Assembly (NCBI GenBank): GCA_029224965.1
Contig: JAQXVO010000004.1
Coordinates: 22,502-86,501, forward strand
DNA from: Lachnospiraceae bacterium
GTDB lineage: Bacteria; Bacillota; Clostridia; Lachnospirales; Lachnospiraceae
Length of the DNA: 64,000 nucleotides
Reading direction: 5' to 3'
Shown here: positions 53,456 through 62,624 of the stretch, in pieces
Numbering within the stretch: position 1 is the first letter of the stretch
How the letters are laid out: each line of letters begins with the position of its first letter
Translations under genes and position numbers: made by a program
Notes under the pieces: model-generated
The model's input: only the letters and a program-made list of their open reading frames with translations
Database searches by the model: none
What the model was told of the DNA's origin: nothing

Positions 53456-54397
53456 ATGATGAAATTACTGAATGAGATCTTAGGAATCAAATATCCCTTT
53501 ATTCAGGGAGGAATGGCCAATATCGCGACCGGAGAATTTGCGGCGGCCTGCTCGAATGCCGGGGCGCTTGGCATCATCGGTTCCGGCGGAATGACCGTGG
53601 ACAAGCTGGAGGAGAATATCCATATCTGCCGGTCACTTACAGATAAGCCCTTTGGTGTCAATCTCATGCTGATGAATCCGAATACGGATCAGATGGCGGA
53701 TCTTCTGGCCAGGGAGAGAATTCCCTTCATTACGACCGGCGCAGGCAATCCCGGAAAATACATCTCCAAATGGAAGGAAAGCGGAAGCCGGGTCTTCCCG
53801 GTCTCCGCGAGTGTGCTTCTGGCCACCCGCCTGGTTCGGGACGGAGTCGACGGAATCATTGCCGAGGGAACGGAGAGCGGCGGACATGTCGGTGAAATGA
53901 CGACCATGACCTTAGTTCCTCAGATGCGGGATGCAATCCCTGAAGAACTGCCGGTGATCGCTGCCGGAGGAATTGCAGACGGCCGGCAGCTGGCAGCAGC
54001 TTTTGCACTCGGTGCCTGCGGTGTCCAGATGGGGACCTGTCTTCTGGTCAGTAAAGAATGCCCCATTCATGAGAATTATAAGGAAGCTCTTCTGAAGGCC
54101 GGAGACAATGCCACGGTTGTGACCGGCCGGACCGTGAATTCGCCGACACGAATTCTAAAGAACAAAATGGCCCGTCAGTATGTTCGAAGAGAAAAGCAGG
54201 GAGCTGACCGGATGGAACTGGAGAAATTTACGCTTGGGTCTCTCCGAAAAGCAGTTTTTGACGGCAATACAGACGAAGGATCTCTGATGGCAGGCCAGGA
54301 CTGCGGCCAGCTGAAGAAAATCCGACCGGTTGCGGAAATCTTCGAATCCATTATGCAGGGTGCGGAGAAGACAATCTGCAGCCTGCAGAACATGTGA
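53456..54397 (+). CDS. fabK: Enoyl-ACP reductase II (FMN)
   Basis: A 313-residue FMN-dependent reductase that completes each elongation cycle with NAD(P)H. 2-nitropropane-dioxygenase-like TIM barrel: PFIQGGMANIATGEFAAACSNAGALGIIG, PFGVNLMLMNPN, AEGTESGGHVGEMTT, VIAAGGIADGRQLAAAFALGACGVQMGT. FabK presence with no FabI suggests triclosan resistance of this step. ATGATG start; the first or second ATG is possible. Follows fabH by 16 nt. Confidence 0.96.
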   Translation: MMKLLNEILGIKYPFIQGGMANIATGEFAAACSNAGALGIIGSGGMTVDKLEENIHICRSLTDKPFGVNLMLMNPNTDQMADLLARERIPFITTGAGNPGKYISKWKESGSRVFPVSASVLLATRLVRDGVDGIIAEGTESGGHVGEMTTMTLVPQMRDAIPEELPVIAAGGIADGRQLAAAFALGACGVQMGTCLLVSKECPIHENYKEALLKAGDNATVVTGRTVNSPTRILKNKMARQYVRREKQGADRMELEKFTLGSLRKAVFDGNTDEGSLMAGQDCGQLKKIRPVAEIFESIMQGAEKTICSLQNM

Positions 54398-54437
54398 AGG
54401 AAATCCGGAGAAGAAAGTGGGAGAAAGGAAGTCAGTT

Positions 54438-55439
54438 ATGAAAACAGCCTTTTTATTTGCCGGACAGGGAAGTCAGTATGCCGGTATGGGCAGAGATTTA
54501 TATGAGAAATATCCTGCCTTTGCGAAAGAGATCGATCTGGCTGATCAGGCAGTCGATTTTGATCTGAAGAAATTGATGTTCGAGGGACCGGATGACAAGC
54601 TCTCAGAGACCGCTTTCACCCAGCCCTGTCTGGCAGCCTATGCCGCGGGCATGACAGCCATTCTCTATGACAAAGGAATCCGGCCGGATTTCACGGCGGG
54701 CCTCAGCCTGGGCGAGTATAGCGCACTGCATGCGGCAGGCCTTTTTACCACAGAGGAGCTGATTCGTGTCACAGCCTTCCGCGGCCGAGCCATGGAGCGG
54801 GCAGGACAGGGACTGGATACAAAAATGTGTGCCATTCTTGGCCTCTCTGCAGAAAGAACAGCTGAAATCGCCAAGAAGGCAGCAGAGGAGACTGGAAGTC
54901 TTGTGGAAGTCTCCAATTACAATGCCAAGGGACAGAATGTCATTTCCGGGCTTTCCGATGCTGTCAGCCGTGCAGAAGAGATCGCAAAAGAGGAGGGTGC
55001 AAGAAGATGCATGGAGCTCAAAGTCAGCTCGGCCTTCCACACTTCTCTGATGACGCCGGCATCCAAGGACCTTCATGATCTCTTCGGAAAAATTACTTTC
55101 GGAAAGATGGAAATCCCGGTCCTTTTCAATGTCCTGGGAGGACCGTCCGATCAAGAAGGCAGATTGATTGAGGATGGGTCGAAGGATTCGCCCTTTTATA
55201 CCGAAGCAGATGAAAAGACCATCGCCGGACTTCTGGAAAAGCAGGTCATGTCGAGTGTCCGGATGGCGCAGACGATTGAATGGCTGAAGGATGCCGGTGT
55301 GGAGAAGGTTATTGAGATCGGTCCGGGTCATGTCCTGGCCGGCTTTGTAAAGAGAACCGTCAAGGGAATGGAGGTCCTCTCACTGGATAAGGCGGAGGAT
55401 CTTACAGCCCTTCCCGCTTTTCTGGAAGAACAGGGCTGA
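54438..55439 (+). CDS. fabD: Malonyl-CoA:ACP transacylase
   Basis: A 333-residue enzyme that moves malonyl from CoA to ACP. ATG 54438 has AAAGGAAG upstream; the frame is open further upstream into fabK but without a start signal. FLFAGQGSQYAGMGRDL at the N-terminus, nucleophile Ser in GLSLGEYSALHAAG, Arg in FRGRAMERA, and His in SSAFHTSLM. A charged insertion near residues 240-260 (GGPSDQEGRLIEDGSKD) lengthens the protein. Confidence 0.96.
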   Translation: MKTAFLFAGQGSQYAGMGRDLYEKYPAFAKEIDLADQAVDFDLKKLMFEGPDDKLSETAFTQPCLAAYAAGMTAILYDKGIRPDFTAGLSLGEYSALHAAGLFTTEELIRVTAFRGRAMERAGQGLDTKMCAILGLSAERTAEIAKKAAEETGSLVEVSNYNAKGQNVISGLSDAVSRAEEIAKEEGARRCMELKVSSAFHTSLMTPASKDLHDLFGKITFGKMEIPVLFNVLGGPSDQEGRLIEDGSKDSPFYTEADEKTIAGLLEKQVMSSVRMAQTIEWLKDAGVEKVIEIGPGHVLAGFVKRTVKGMEVLSLDKAEDLTALPAFLEEQG

Positions 55440-55503
55440 TCCACTTATGACATTTCTATGATTTCATTGGATAAATTGTCTTTGGAGGAAAAGGGAGAAG
55501 GCT

Positions 55504-56247
55504 ATGAATTCAGAGAATCGGACAGCACTTGTCACTGGAGCGAGCGGCGGGATCGGAAGAGCCGTCTGCAGGGCTCTTGCCAAAAAGGGAATCAATGTCA
55601 TCATCCATTATTCCCATAACGAAGAGGCGGCGCAGGAGACAGAAGCTCTCTGCCGGCAATGCGGCGTAAAGACCCTTCTGGTCCAGGCCGATGTCTCGGA
55701 CAGCGGAGACTGTGACCGGATGTTCCGCGACGGTCTGAATTTGACCGGAAGGATCGATATCCTGGTCAACAACGCCGGGATGACAAAGGACAATCTCCTT
55801 CTCATGATGAAGGAGGAGGACTTTGACCGGGTCCTCCGCGTCAATCTTTACGGGACTTTCTACTGCATGAAAAAGGCCTCGCGGATCATGCTGAAGCAGA
55901 GATACGGCAGGATCATCAGTATTTCAAGTATTGTGGGCATTCACGGAAATGCAGGCCAGGTCAATTATGCGTCCAGCAAGGCCGGGATTATCGGAATGAC
56001 GAAATCCCTGGCCAAGGAGCTGGCCCTCAGGAACATCACTGTAAACGCGGTGGCACCGGGCATGATCCATACGGAGATGACAAAGGCTCTGCCGGATCCG
56101 GCCAAGAAAGCCATGATCGCCGGAATCCCCATGGGACGGGCCGGAAAGCCGGAAGAGGTGGCCGCACTGGTGGCCTTTCTGGCATCGGAGGAAGCTTCCT
56201 ATATTACCGGTCAGGTGATTGGAGCAGACGGCGGCATGGGATGCTGA
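55504..56247 (+). CDS. fabG: 3-oxoacyl-ACP reductase
   Basis: A 247-residue short-chain dehydrogenase that reduces 3-oxoacyl-ACP with NADPH. TGASGGIGRAVCRAL cofactor motif, NNAGMTKDNLLLMM, catalytic Ser in ISSIVGIHGNAGQ, and YASSKAG giving the Tyr-x3-Lys pair. C-terminal YITGQVIGADGGM is typical. GGAGG ribosome site. Confidence 0.96.
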   Translation: MNSENRTALVTGASGGIGRAVCRALAKKGINVIIHYSHNEEAAQETEALCRQCGVKTLLVQADVSDSGDCDRMFRDGLNLTGRIDILVNNAGMTKDNLLLMMKEEDFDRVLRVNLYGTFYCMKKASRIMLKQRYGRIISISSIVGIHGNAGQVNYASSKAGIIGMTKSLAKELALRNITVNAVAPGMIHTEMTKALPDPAKKAMIAGIPMGRAGKPEEVAALVAFLASEEASYITGQVIGADGGMGC

Positions 56248-56328
56248 GAAACCAGCCATTCTCATATCGGTGCGATAAGCGGTTTCACTATGTATTACAG
56301 ACTGAGAAATCAGGGATAGGAGAAAATC

Positions 56329-57561
56329 ATGAAACGGAGAGTTGTGATCACCGGTCTCGGAATTGTATGCCCGATCGGCAATGATAAGGAAGAAGTCTGG
56401 AAGAGCGTGACGGAGGGCAGATGCGGAATCGGACCCATCACCCACTATGATCCGGCAGACCAGAAGGTAAAGCTTGCGGGCGAGGTCAGGGACCTTGCTC
56501 TGGATGACTACCTTGATAAGCGGGAAAGCCGGAAGATGGACCGCTACACCCAGTTTGCCATGGTGGCAGCCAGGCAGGCCATGACGGATTCCGGTCTTCA
56601 GGAACTCGATGAGTCCAGAGACCGCTGGGGCGTCATCATGTCGAGCGGAATCGGCGGCATCAGTACCATTGAAAAGGAGAAGGTCAGAGGCATGGAGAAG
56701 GGCTATGACCGTGTGTCTCCCCATTTTATCCCCATGTCCATTGCCAATATGGCTGCCGGCCAGATCGCCATCGCATACGGCCTTCACGGCATGTGTACTT
56801 CCATCGTCACGGCCTGTGCGAGTGCGGCAAATGCGATCGGAGATTCCTTCCGCCATATCCGTGACGGCTACGGTGATGTCATGGTGGCAGGAGGAGCCGA
56901 AGCGGCCATCACTCCCCTTTGTATCGGAGGCTTTACTTCTCTGAAGGCCATGACAAGTGCCACAGATCCGAATCGTGCCTCCATCCCCTTTGATGCAGAG
57001 CGAAGCGGCTTTGTCATGGGAGAAGGAGCCGGTGCACTGATCCTGGAGGAATATGAACATGCCAGAAAGCGCGGGGTTCATATTTATGCAGAGATCGTCG
57101 GATATGGGGCCAACTGCGATGCCTACCATATCACGGCACCTTCGCCGGATGGAACCGGAGCGGAGCAGTGTATGAGACTGGCCATGGAGGATGCCGAGAT
57201 TACGCCGGCGGATGTTGATTATATCAATGCCCACGGTACTTCCACGAAGATGAATGATTCCTGCGAAACAGCAGCCATCTGCCGGATCTTCGGAGAGGAT
57301 ACAAAGCGGATCCGGGTCAGCTCCACCAAGTCCATGACCGGACATCTGCTCGGAGCCAGCGCCGCAGTGGAAGCCGTGATTACAGCCGAAGCCGTTCAGA
57401 ATGATTTCCTTCCTCCGACCGTGAATTATCAGGTGCCGGACCCGGAGTGTGACCTGGATGTCGTTCCTGGAAAAGGCTATTCCCATCAGATCCGCTATGC
57501 TCTTTCCAATTCCTTCGGATTCGGAGGACACAATGCCACCCTGGTATTGAAAAAGGCATAA
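56329..57561 (+). CDS. fabF: 3-oxoacyl-ACP synthase II
   Basis: A 410-residue condensing enzyme for chain elongation. Active-site Cys in TACASAANAIGDSF, His in NAHGTSTKMND and His in GHLLGASAAVEAVI, Lys in STKSMTGH. RVVITGLGIVCPIG N-terminus and NSFGFGGHNATLVL C-terminus are diagnostic. GGATAGGAG ribosome site. Confidence 0.97.
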   Translation: MKRRVVITGLGIVCPIGNDKEEVWKSVTEGRCGIGPITHYDPADQKVKLAGEVRDLALDDYLDKRESRKMDRYTQFAMVAARQAMTDSGLQELDESRDRWGVIMSSGIGGISTIEKEKVRGMEKGYDRVSPHFIPMSIANMAAGQIAIAYGLHGMCTSIVTACASAANAIGDSFRHIRDGYGDVMVAGGAEAAITPLCIGGFTSLKAMTSATDPNRASIPFDAERSGFVMGEGAGALILEEYEHARKRGVHIYAEIVGYGANCDAYHITAPSPDGTGAEQCMRLAMEDAEITPADVDYINAHGTSTKMNDSCETAAICRIFGEDTKRIRVSSTKSMTGHLLGASAAVEAVITAEAVQNDFLPPTVNYQVPDPECDLDVVPGKGYSHQIRYALSNSFGFGGHNATLVLKKA

Positions 57562-57594
57562 AATAACTCTCGTATTTCATAAAGGCAGAAAATC

Positions 57595-58053
57595 ATGCAG
57601 TTTAATTCAGATGAAATCAAAAAGATCCTTCCCCACCGCTATCCCTTTCTCATGGTAGACCGAATTACAGACTGCGAGCCGGGAAAATATGCGGACGGAA
57701 TCAAATGTGTCTCCGTGAATGAGATGCAGTTCTGCGGTCATTTCCCGGTCCAGTCGGTCATGCCGGGCGTTCTGATTCTGGAAGCGCTGGCCCAGACCGG
57801 TGCGGTTGCCCTGCTTACGGAAGAGGAGAATAAGGGTAAACTCGTCCTCTTCGGCGGGGTCCGAAAGGCGCGTTTCCGCAAGCCGGTTATCCCCGGAGAT
57901 GTGATCCATACGCACTGTGAGATCATTGACAGAAAAGGTCCGCTCGGCTTCGGAAAAGCAGTGGCCACAGTAGATGGAAAAACAGCCGTGACAGCAGAAC
58001 TCTCCTTTGCGATTACAGACCCCAAAGCTGCAGATCCGAAGACTCAGGGATAA
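57595..58053 (+). CDS. fabZ: 3-hydroxyacyl-ACP dehydratase
   Basis: A 152-residue hotdog-fold dehydratase. IKKILPHRYPFLMVDRI contains the catalytic His, and GHFPVQSVMPGVLILEALAQTGAV holds the catalytic Glu on the central helix. The last pathway enzyme of the operon. The regulator gene follows after 61 nt. No FabA/FabM-like isomerase is seen here, so unsaturated chains must be made otherwise. Confidence 0.97.
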   Translation: MQFNSDEIKKILPHRYPFLMVDRITDCEPGKYADGIKCVSVNEMQFCGHFPVQSVMPGVLILEALAQTGAVALLTEEENKGKLVLFGGVRKARFRKPVIPGDVIHTHCEIIDRKGPLGFGKAVATVDGKTAVTAELSFAITDPKAADPKTQG

Positions 58054-58114
58054 ATTGCGATGGATATCCGGATGTGCTACTATTTCTATATATTTTGCAG
58101 TCCGGGAGGCGCTT

Positions 58115-58609
58115 ATGAGTAGTTCTGCAGGGGATACGCTGAAAGAAAAAGTAAAGAAGACAAAGGACCTTTTTACAGAAGTGTATACAAATTTTAAACT
58201 GCACTTTTACCGGGAAATCTTCCGGAATTTTGACAATCGGGAAGCGACACTTACTACGGTGGAAACCTTCTGCATGGAAGTGATTTATGCCATGAAGAAT
58301 CCGACCATCAATGAGTTCGCAAATTTTATTCAGATCTCATCTCCCAATGCCGCCTATAAGGTCAACAGTCTGATCCGCAAGGGCTACCTGCAGAAGATTC
58401 AGTCCAAGCAGGACCGAAGGGAATATTATCTTCAGGTCACACAGAAGTACATCGATTACTACAATGTCAGCTCGACCTATGTCAATCGTGTGCTGGATAA
58501 GGTGGAAGGCAAGATGAGCGAGAAGGAGATCGAAGATTTCTATCATACCCTGACCATCATCCAGGAAGAGCAGATGAAGGATGTGCCGTCCTATAACAGA
58601 GAGCGCTAA
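58115..58609 (+). CDS. MarR-type regulator of fatty acid synthesis (FabT-like)
   Basis: A 164-residue winged-helix protein. ATG 58115 has GGGAGG 5 nt upstream; an in-frame start at 58007 lies inside fabZ and is rejected. The HTH reads NPTINEFANFIQISSPNAAYKVNSLIRKGYLQKIQSKQDRREYYLQ. As the last gene of the acc-fab operon it parallels FabT of streptococci, which represses fab genes when bound to acyl-ACP. The two palindromes around the acpP promoter are its likely sites. The assignment rests on position and fold. Confidence 0.82.
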   Translation: MSSSAGDTLKEKVKKTKDLFTEVYTNFKLHFYREIFRNFDNREATLTTVETFCMEVIYAMKNPTINEFANFIQISSPNAAYKVNSLIRKGYLQKIQSKQDRREYYLQVTQKYIDYYNVSSTYVNRVLDKVEGKMSEKEIEDFYHTLTIIQEEQMKDVPSYNRER

Positions 58610-58629
58610 AGAATGTGGATATCGTTTCC

Positions 58630-58932
58630 CTATAGATAATCGAAGATTCCCTGGATTGCATCTGATATGTTCATGAGTTCTGCAATGGGCAGGCGGGCGA
58701 TTTTCTTATAGCCACGAATAGACAGGTCCAGCAGAGCCAGTTTTTCACATTGAATGAAGCCTTTGCTATCGGTCGAATCTGTCCAAACATGGAGCGGGCC
58801 GGCAGCGGAATTTCGGATAATAGGGCAGGCAATGATTTCACCGCTTGAGTTGAAAAAGTCCTTACTGACGACAAGTACGGGATGTTTTATATTTTCCACT
58901 TTTAGGATGTCACCCTGATGAACAGAACTCAT
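58630..58932 (-). CDS. MazF/PemK-type toxin-like protein
   Basis: A 100-residue protein of the PemK/MazF beta-barrel type: VHQGDILKVENIKHPVLVVSKDFFNSSGEIIACPIIRN, then FIQCEKLALLDLSIRGYKKIARLP. MazF toxins are sequence-specific mRNA endoribonucleases. Its ATG (58932) overlaps the antitoxin TAA, as in typical operons. It is convergent with the fatty-acid regulator with only 20 nt between them. Confidence 0.85.
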   Translation of the reverse strand: MSSVHQGDILKVENIKHPVLVVSKDFFNSSGEIIACPIIRNSAAGPLHVWTDSTDSKGFIQCEKLALLDLSIRGYKKIARLPIAELMNISDAIQGIFDYL

Positions 58933-59174
58933 TACCACACCTCTCTTCCGACAGGCTTACCCCAGTCATATTCACCGTCCAGATTTAATTTTCCGCCATA
59001 GGCGGCTGCTCGTTCTTCCAGAGTTTTATGGCGAAAGGGCTTAGACAGAGTGATGACACCGTCTTTTACTGTGACATTCAGGACATCATTCAACGCAACT
59101 CCTGCACTTTTCAATATATCTTTTGATAAGCGGATTCCCTGACTGTTTCCCCATTCTTTTACTTGTGCCTGCAT
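58932..59174 (-). CDS. AbrB/MazE-type antitoxin
   Basis: An 80-residue protein. ATG 59174 has AAAGGAGA upstream; an earlier in-frame ATG at 59216 lacks it. The N-terminal SpoVT/AbrB swapped-hairpin domain (MQAQVKEWGNSQGIRLSKDIL, NVTVKDGVITLS) binds DNA, and the Tyr/Asp-rich C-terminus (AAYGGKLNLDGEYDWG) resembles MazE tails that block the toxin. Expected to repress its own operon. Confidence 0.88.
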   Translation of the reverse strand: MQAQVKEWGNSQGIRLSKDILKSAGVALNDVLNVTVKDGVITLSKPFRHKTLEERAAAYGGKLNLDGEYDWGKPVGREVW

Positions 59175-59489
59175 ATGAAAATCTCCTTTTCTATGTTTAT
59201 ACATAGTATATACCAAAAGACATAAATTATCAGCCGCAATGTTAAGGATTTTCTACAGAGTAGGAATGTTTTGGCCTTTACTCCTTCTGAGTTTCTGGAA
59301 AGATATGTCTGACCGGAGCTATTTCAGGCACCTGAAAAAAAACCTTAATAATGCCTTAAGAACATCCTCCAGACACGTTTTTATTCAGAAGCTGTGTTAT
59401 GATATTGTGGTAGGCCGAAATCACACCGCATATGTGAATGATTCAGCATCTGCATTCAATAAATACACGTATGGAGGAAATTATATTAA

Positions 59490-60524
59490 ATGAATAATGA
59501 GGTAAGACGGCACCTGGATAAAAAAGAGCGTATTCGCAGACTGAAAATGAAGCGTCTCATTCTTATTATCGTTATGGCTGTCTTTGTTGCAGCCGTTGTG
59601 ATTGGAATTGCAGCGATTGTTCATGCAGTCAGAAAAAATTCAGCCAGCAAGTCCCAGACGGCTGCAGTGACTCAGGAGACGAAAAAGAAGTCGGCTGATG
59701 CGAAGTCCTCAAAATCGAAGGCTTCATCTAAGTCATCATCTAAATCTTCTTCAAAAAAGTCTTCATCCAATTCCAAGGACTCATCCGATACATCCGCGAA
59801 AACGGAAGAGAAGCAGTATATCTGGGCAAGTCCCAAGGGCGCAGCTACAGGAAATAAAGAGGATCCCCTTCCGGAGAGTGACCCGTCACTTCTGGAGGGA
59901 AAAGAAAAAATCATCTATCTCACATTCGATGACGGCCCGGGACCCTATACCAGTCAGCTGCTGGATATCCTGAAAAATCATAATGTCAAGGTCACATTCT
60001 TTGTTACGCATCAGTTTCCGGAATATCAGGATATGCTGAAACGTGAGGCGGAAGAAGGCCACAGTATTGGAGTGCACAGCTACACACACGATTACAAGCT
60101 GATTTATTCAGGCGAGGATCAGTATTGGACAGACTTCAATAATATGGAAAATGTGATTGAACAGGAGACCGGCTACCGGACAGAGCTGGTCCGTTTCCCC
60201 GGAGGAAGCTCCAATACGGTCAGCCGCTTTAATCAGGGCATTATGACCCGGCTGACCCAGCAGGTAGAGGGAAACGGCTACACCTATGTAGACTGGAATG
60301 TCTCCAGCGGAGACGGCAGCTCAAAAACGTCCACGGAATCTGTGATCTCCAATTGTGAAACGCAGTGCAGCAGCAAAAATACCAGCGTGGTGCTTTGTCA
60401 TGATGTGAAGCAGTCGACCGTGAATGCGATCGATACCTTCCTGACCTGGGGTGAGCAGAACGGTTTTACTTTCCTTCCTATGTCTCCCCACAGCAATCCT
60501 TTCCATCAGCATATCAATAACTGA
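59490..60524 (+). CDS. Membrane-anchored polysaccharide deacetylase (NodB domain)
   Basis: A 344-residue protein with a basic N-terminus, one membrane helix (about 20-47), a Ser/Lys-rich linker (about 50-105), and an extracellular NodB deacetylase domain (about 140-335). Motifs: TFDDGPGPYTSQLL (catalytic and metal Asp), HSYTH (metal His pair), RFPGGSSN, DWNVSSGD and VLCHDVK. Family members remove N-acetyl groups from peptidoglycan, giving lysozyme resistance. GGAGG lies a long 12 nt from ATG 59490, so an internal start at 59547 is possible. Preceded by a 315-nt gap (59175-59489) with no recognisable gene. Confidence 0.9.
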   Translation: MNNEVRRHLDKKERIRRLKMKRLILIIVMAVFVAAVVIGIAAIVHAVRKNSASKSQTAAVTQETKKKSADAKSSKSKASSKSSSKSSSKKSSSNSKDSSDTSAKTEEKQYIWASPKGAATGNKEDPLPESDPSLLEGKEKIIYLTFDDGPGPYTSQLLDILKNHNVKVTFFVTHQFPEYQDMLKREAEEGHSIGVHSYTHDYKLIYSGEDQYWTDFNNMENVIEQETGYRTELVRFPGGSSNTVSRFNQGIMTRLTQQVEGNGYTYVDWNVSSGDGSSKTSTESVISNCETQCSSKNTSVVLCHDVKQSTVNAIDTFLTWGEQNGFTFLPMSPHSNPFHQHINN

Positions 60525-60567
60525 CAGATTGAGAATCCTTTCAGTCCCATATGAGTAGTAAATTTAA

Positions 60568-60597
60568 GACAGCCAGCGTCAGATGACGCTGGCTGTC
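60568..60597. terminator. Perfect 14-bp inverted repeat after the deacetylase gene
   Basis: GACAGCCAGCGTCA and TGACGCTGGCTGTC are exact arms around GA. It forms a very stable hairpin but lacks a U run, so termination is uncertain. Confidence 0.6.
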
Positions 60598-60627
60598 CTG
60601 CTGTTCAGGATTAGCTTGTATAGCTGA

Positions 60628-60777
60628 TCTTCTTACAGAACCTTTATTACTGGACTGGAGAGTCTTTCGGACAGCAGTTATTTAAGGATCGATGATGACG
60701 ACAGCTCAATCGCAGCCCTTAAAAACAATTTCCCGGCCATGGAAAAGCTGTATCCGGTTCCTGTCGAATTTCGGTAA
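60628..60777 (+). pseudogene. Orphan C-terminal gene fragment
   Basis: Between TGA at 60625 and TAA at 60775, an open 49-codon frame reads like protein (ITGLESLSDSSYLRIDDDD, then NFPAMEKLYPVPVEFR) but has no start signal. It looks like the surviving C-terminal end of a deleted gene. The family is not recognised. It occupies most of the 60525-60861 gap. Confidence 0.4.
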
Positions 60778-60861
60778 TAATTTTCATACAGGTAAAATAT
60801 TACGCATAGTAAGCTGTATTATATTTGTAGATGAGATAAGCAGATGAGGAGGATAAGGCTT

Positions 60862-61473
60862 ATGAAAAAATACCCGGTGATTACCCTTTGCGGCAGCACA
60901 AGATTTAAGACCGAGTTTGAGCAGGCAATGAAGAGACTGACACTTCAGGGAAACATCGTAATCTCTGTTGGCCTGTTTGGTCATTCCGGTGACAAAGAAG
61001 TTTGGGAAGGGAAAAGCGAAGGCGAGATAACCCAAACCAAAAAAATGCTGGATGACATGCATAAAAGTAAGATCGATATAGCAGATTCGATCTACGTCAT
61101 CAATCCCGGTGGCTATATTGGGGAAAGCACCTGGTCAGAGATCTGCTATGCCTATATGACCGGAAAAAGGATCGATTCGCTGGAACCGATTGGTGAAGAG
61201 CTGATAGAGAAAACAGCAGAAGATCATATTGAACTGGCCAACCGCCTGGCATGGATGCAGTCTGATTGTCTGGAATCTGACGATTTTCCGGTCGAGGAAG
61301 AGTACGCATGGATCAGGTACAAATCCAGAATGATATGCAATCCGTGGATTCCTATCAATCCTGAAACAGACGCTGACACATTTGACCCCTTTAAAGAATA
61401 TGGTCAGAAGAAAATGGCTCGTTTTATAGAAACAATATTAGTGAAGAGAAAAGATTGGACAGAAGAAGTATAG
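60862..61473 (+). CDS. Nucleoside 2-deoxyribosyltransferase-like protein
   Basis: A 203-residue protein; ATG 60862 follows GGAGG with 9-nt spacing. Residues 1-110 have the deoxyribosyltransferase/DUF4406-like flavodoxin fold: VITLCGSTRFKTEFEQAMKRL, VISVGLFGHSGDKEVWEG, KIDIADSIYVINPGGYIGESTWSEICYA. Residues about 130-203 are an extra region (DHIELANRLAWMQSD, RMICNPWIPINPETDADTFDP) that I do not recognise. Relatives cleave N-glycosidic bonds of nucleosides or nucleotides. It sits next to a macro-domain gene. A partial, diverged copy of its second half is at 63632-63757. Confidence 0.75.
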   Translation: MKKYPVITLCGSTRFKTEFEQAMKRLTLQGNIVISVGLFGHSGDKEVWEGKSEGEITQTKKMLDDMHKSKIDIADSIYVINPGGYIGESTWSEICYAYMTGKRIDSLEPIGEELIEKTAEDHIELANRLAWMQSDCLESDDFPVEEEYAWIRYKSRMICNPWIPINPETDADTFDPFKEYGQKKMARFIETILVKRKDWTEEV

Positions 61474-61557
61474 AGAGATAACTTCTATGTATTCTTGAAT
61501 CAATATTTCAACCGATAAAAAATAAAGATCCTAAAGATGAAAAGGAGATGCCTATAT

Positions 61558-62616
61558 ATGCCGTTTCAGATTATCCGGAATGATATTACTAGAGTTACAG
61601 CGGATGCAATCGTGAATACGGCAAATCCGAAACCTGTGATTGGCAGCGGAACTGACAGAGCTATCTACAAAGCTGCCGGAGAAGAACTGCTCTTAAAAGA
61701 GCGGCAGAAGATTGGGAATATTGCACCCGGTCAGGCTGCATATACAAGTGCCTTTCATCTGAATGCCAAATACATCATTCATACCGTCGGACCAGCCTGG
61801 ATATCCGGCAATCAAATGGAAAAGGGTATTCTTCATTCCTGTTATGAAAAATCTCTGCATCTGGCTGAGAAGCTTGGCTGTCAGAGCATTGCCTTCCCGC
61901 TGATTGCCACAGGTATCTACGGATTTCCCAAGGACGAAGCGCTTCAGATCGCCCTGGCCGAGATCAATAAGTTCCTTCTGTCATATGAAATGAAGGTGAT
62001 CCTCGTCGTATTTGATCGGAAGTCATTTGAGCTGTCCGGCAGGCTGGTCGGGGAGATCAGGGGATATATAGACGAGCATTCTTTAGATGAAATCAGGGAT
62101 GAGGAATATGGCAGTTATAATGTCATTGCCCGGCGGGAACGTGCAATGCGTTCGGATGGTCTGCATTTATCCATGTATCCGTATTCTGCGGAGGATGCAG
62201 AGGCGAACCGTTCTGATCTGACACCATTCTGTCCGGATCTTTCCAGCATGAGTCTGGATGAGATGCTGGAAAACGAAGAAGATACCTTCCAGCAGAGGCT
62301 CTTCAAGCTGATCGATGAGAGCGGCATGGATGATGTGACAGTATATAAGAAGGCAAATATAGACCGAAAGGTGTTCTCCAGGATCCGCTGTAAGGAGGAT
62401 TACAAACCGAAGAAAAAGACCGCAGTGGCATTTGCCATAGCATTGCAGCTGGATCTTCCGACCATGCTGGACCTGTTATCGAGAGCAGGAATCGCCTTTT
62501 CACCGAGCAATAAATTTGATCTGATCATTACATACTTTATAAAGAATAAGATATACGATATCTATGAGATCAATGCAGCACTATTCAAATACGGGCAGCC
62601 GATTCTGGGTGAGTGA
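61558..62616 (+). CDS. Macro-domain protein with helical C-terminal domain
   Basis: A 352-residue protein; ATG 61558 (MPFQIIRNDITRVTADAIVNTANP) follows AAGGAG by 10 nt. Residues 1-165 are a macro domain that binds ADP-ribose (VNTANPKPVIGSGTDRAIYKAAG, GQAAYTSAFHLNAKYIIHTVGP, IAFPLIATGIYGFPKDEAL). Residues about 245-352 are a helical region (TFQQRLFKLIDESGMDDVTVYKKANIDRKVFSRI) resembling a helix-turn-helix, which may bind nucleic acid. Macro domains remove or read ADP-ribose. Its neighbour is a deoxyribosyltransferase-like protein. Confidence 0.9.
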   Translation: MPFQIIRNDITRVTADAIVNTANPKPVIGSGTDRAIYKAAGEELLLKERQKIGNIAPGQAAYTSAFHLNAKYIIHTVGPAWISGNQMEKGILHSCYEKSLHLAEKLGCQSIAFPLIATGIYGFPKDEALQIALAEINKFLLSYEMKVILVVFDRKSFELSGRLVGEIRGYIDEHSLDEIRDEEYGSYNVIARRERAMRSDGLHLSMYPYSAEDAEANRSDLTPFCPDLSSMSLDEMLENEEDTFQQRLFKLIDESGMDDVTVYKKANIDRKVFSRIRCKEDYKPKKKTAVAFAIALQLDLPTMLDLLSRAGIAFSPSNKFDLIITYFIKNKIYDIYEINAALFKYGQPILGE

Positions 62617-62624
62617 TTGATTAC

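Noticed and set aside
55924..57531. 535-codon open frame on the minus strand opposite fabG-fabF
   Set aside because: It mirrors two well-supported genes, has no ribosome site and no recognisable domain, and its amino acid composition is that of an antisense frame.
59239..59493. 84-codon plus-strand frame between mazE and the deacetylase gene
   Set aside because: No ribosome site, no homology recognised, mixed composition; likely chance.
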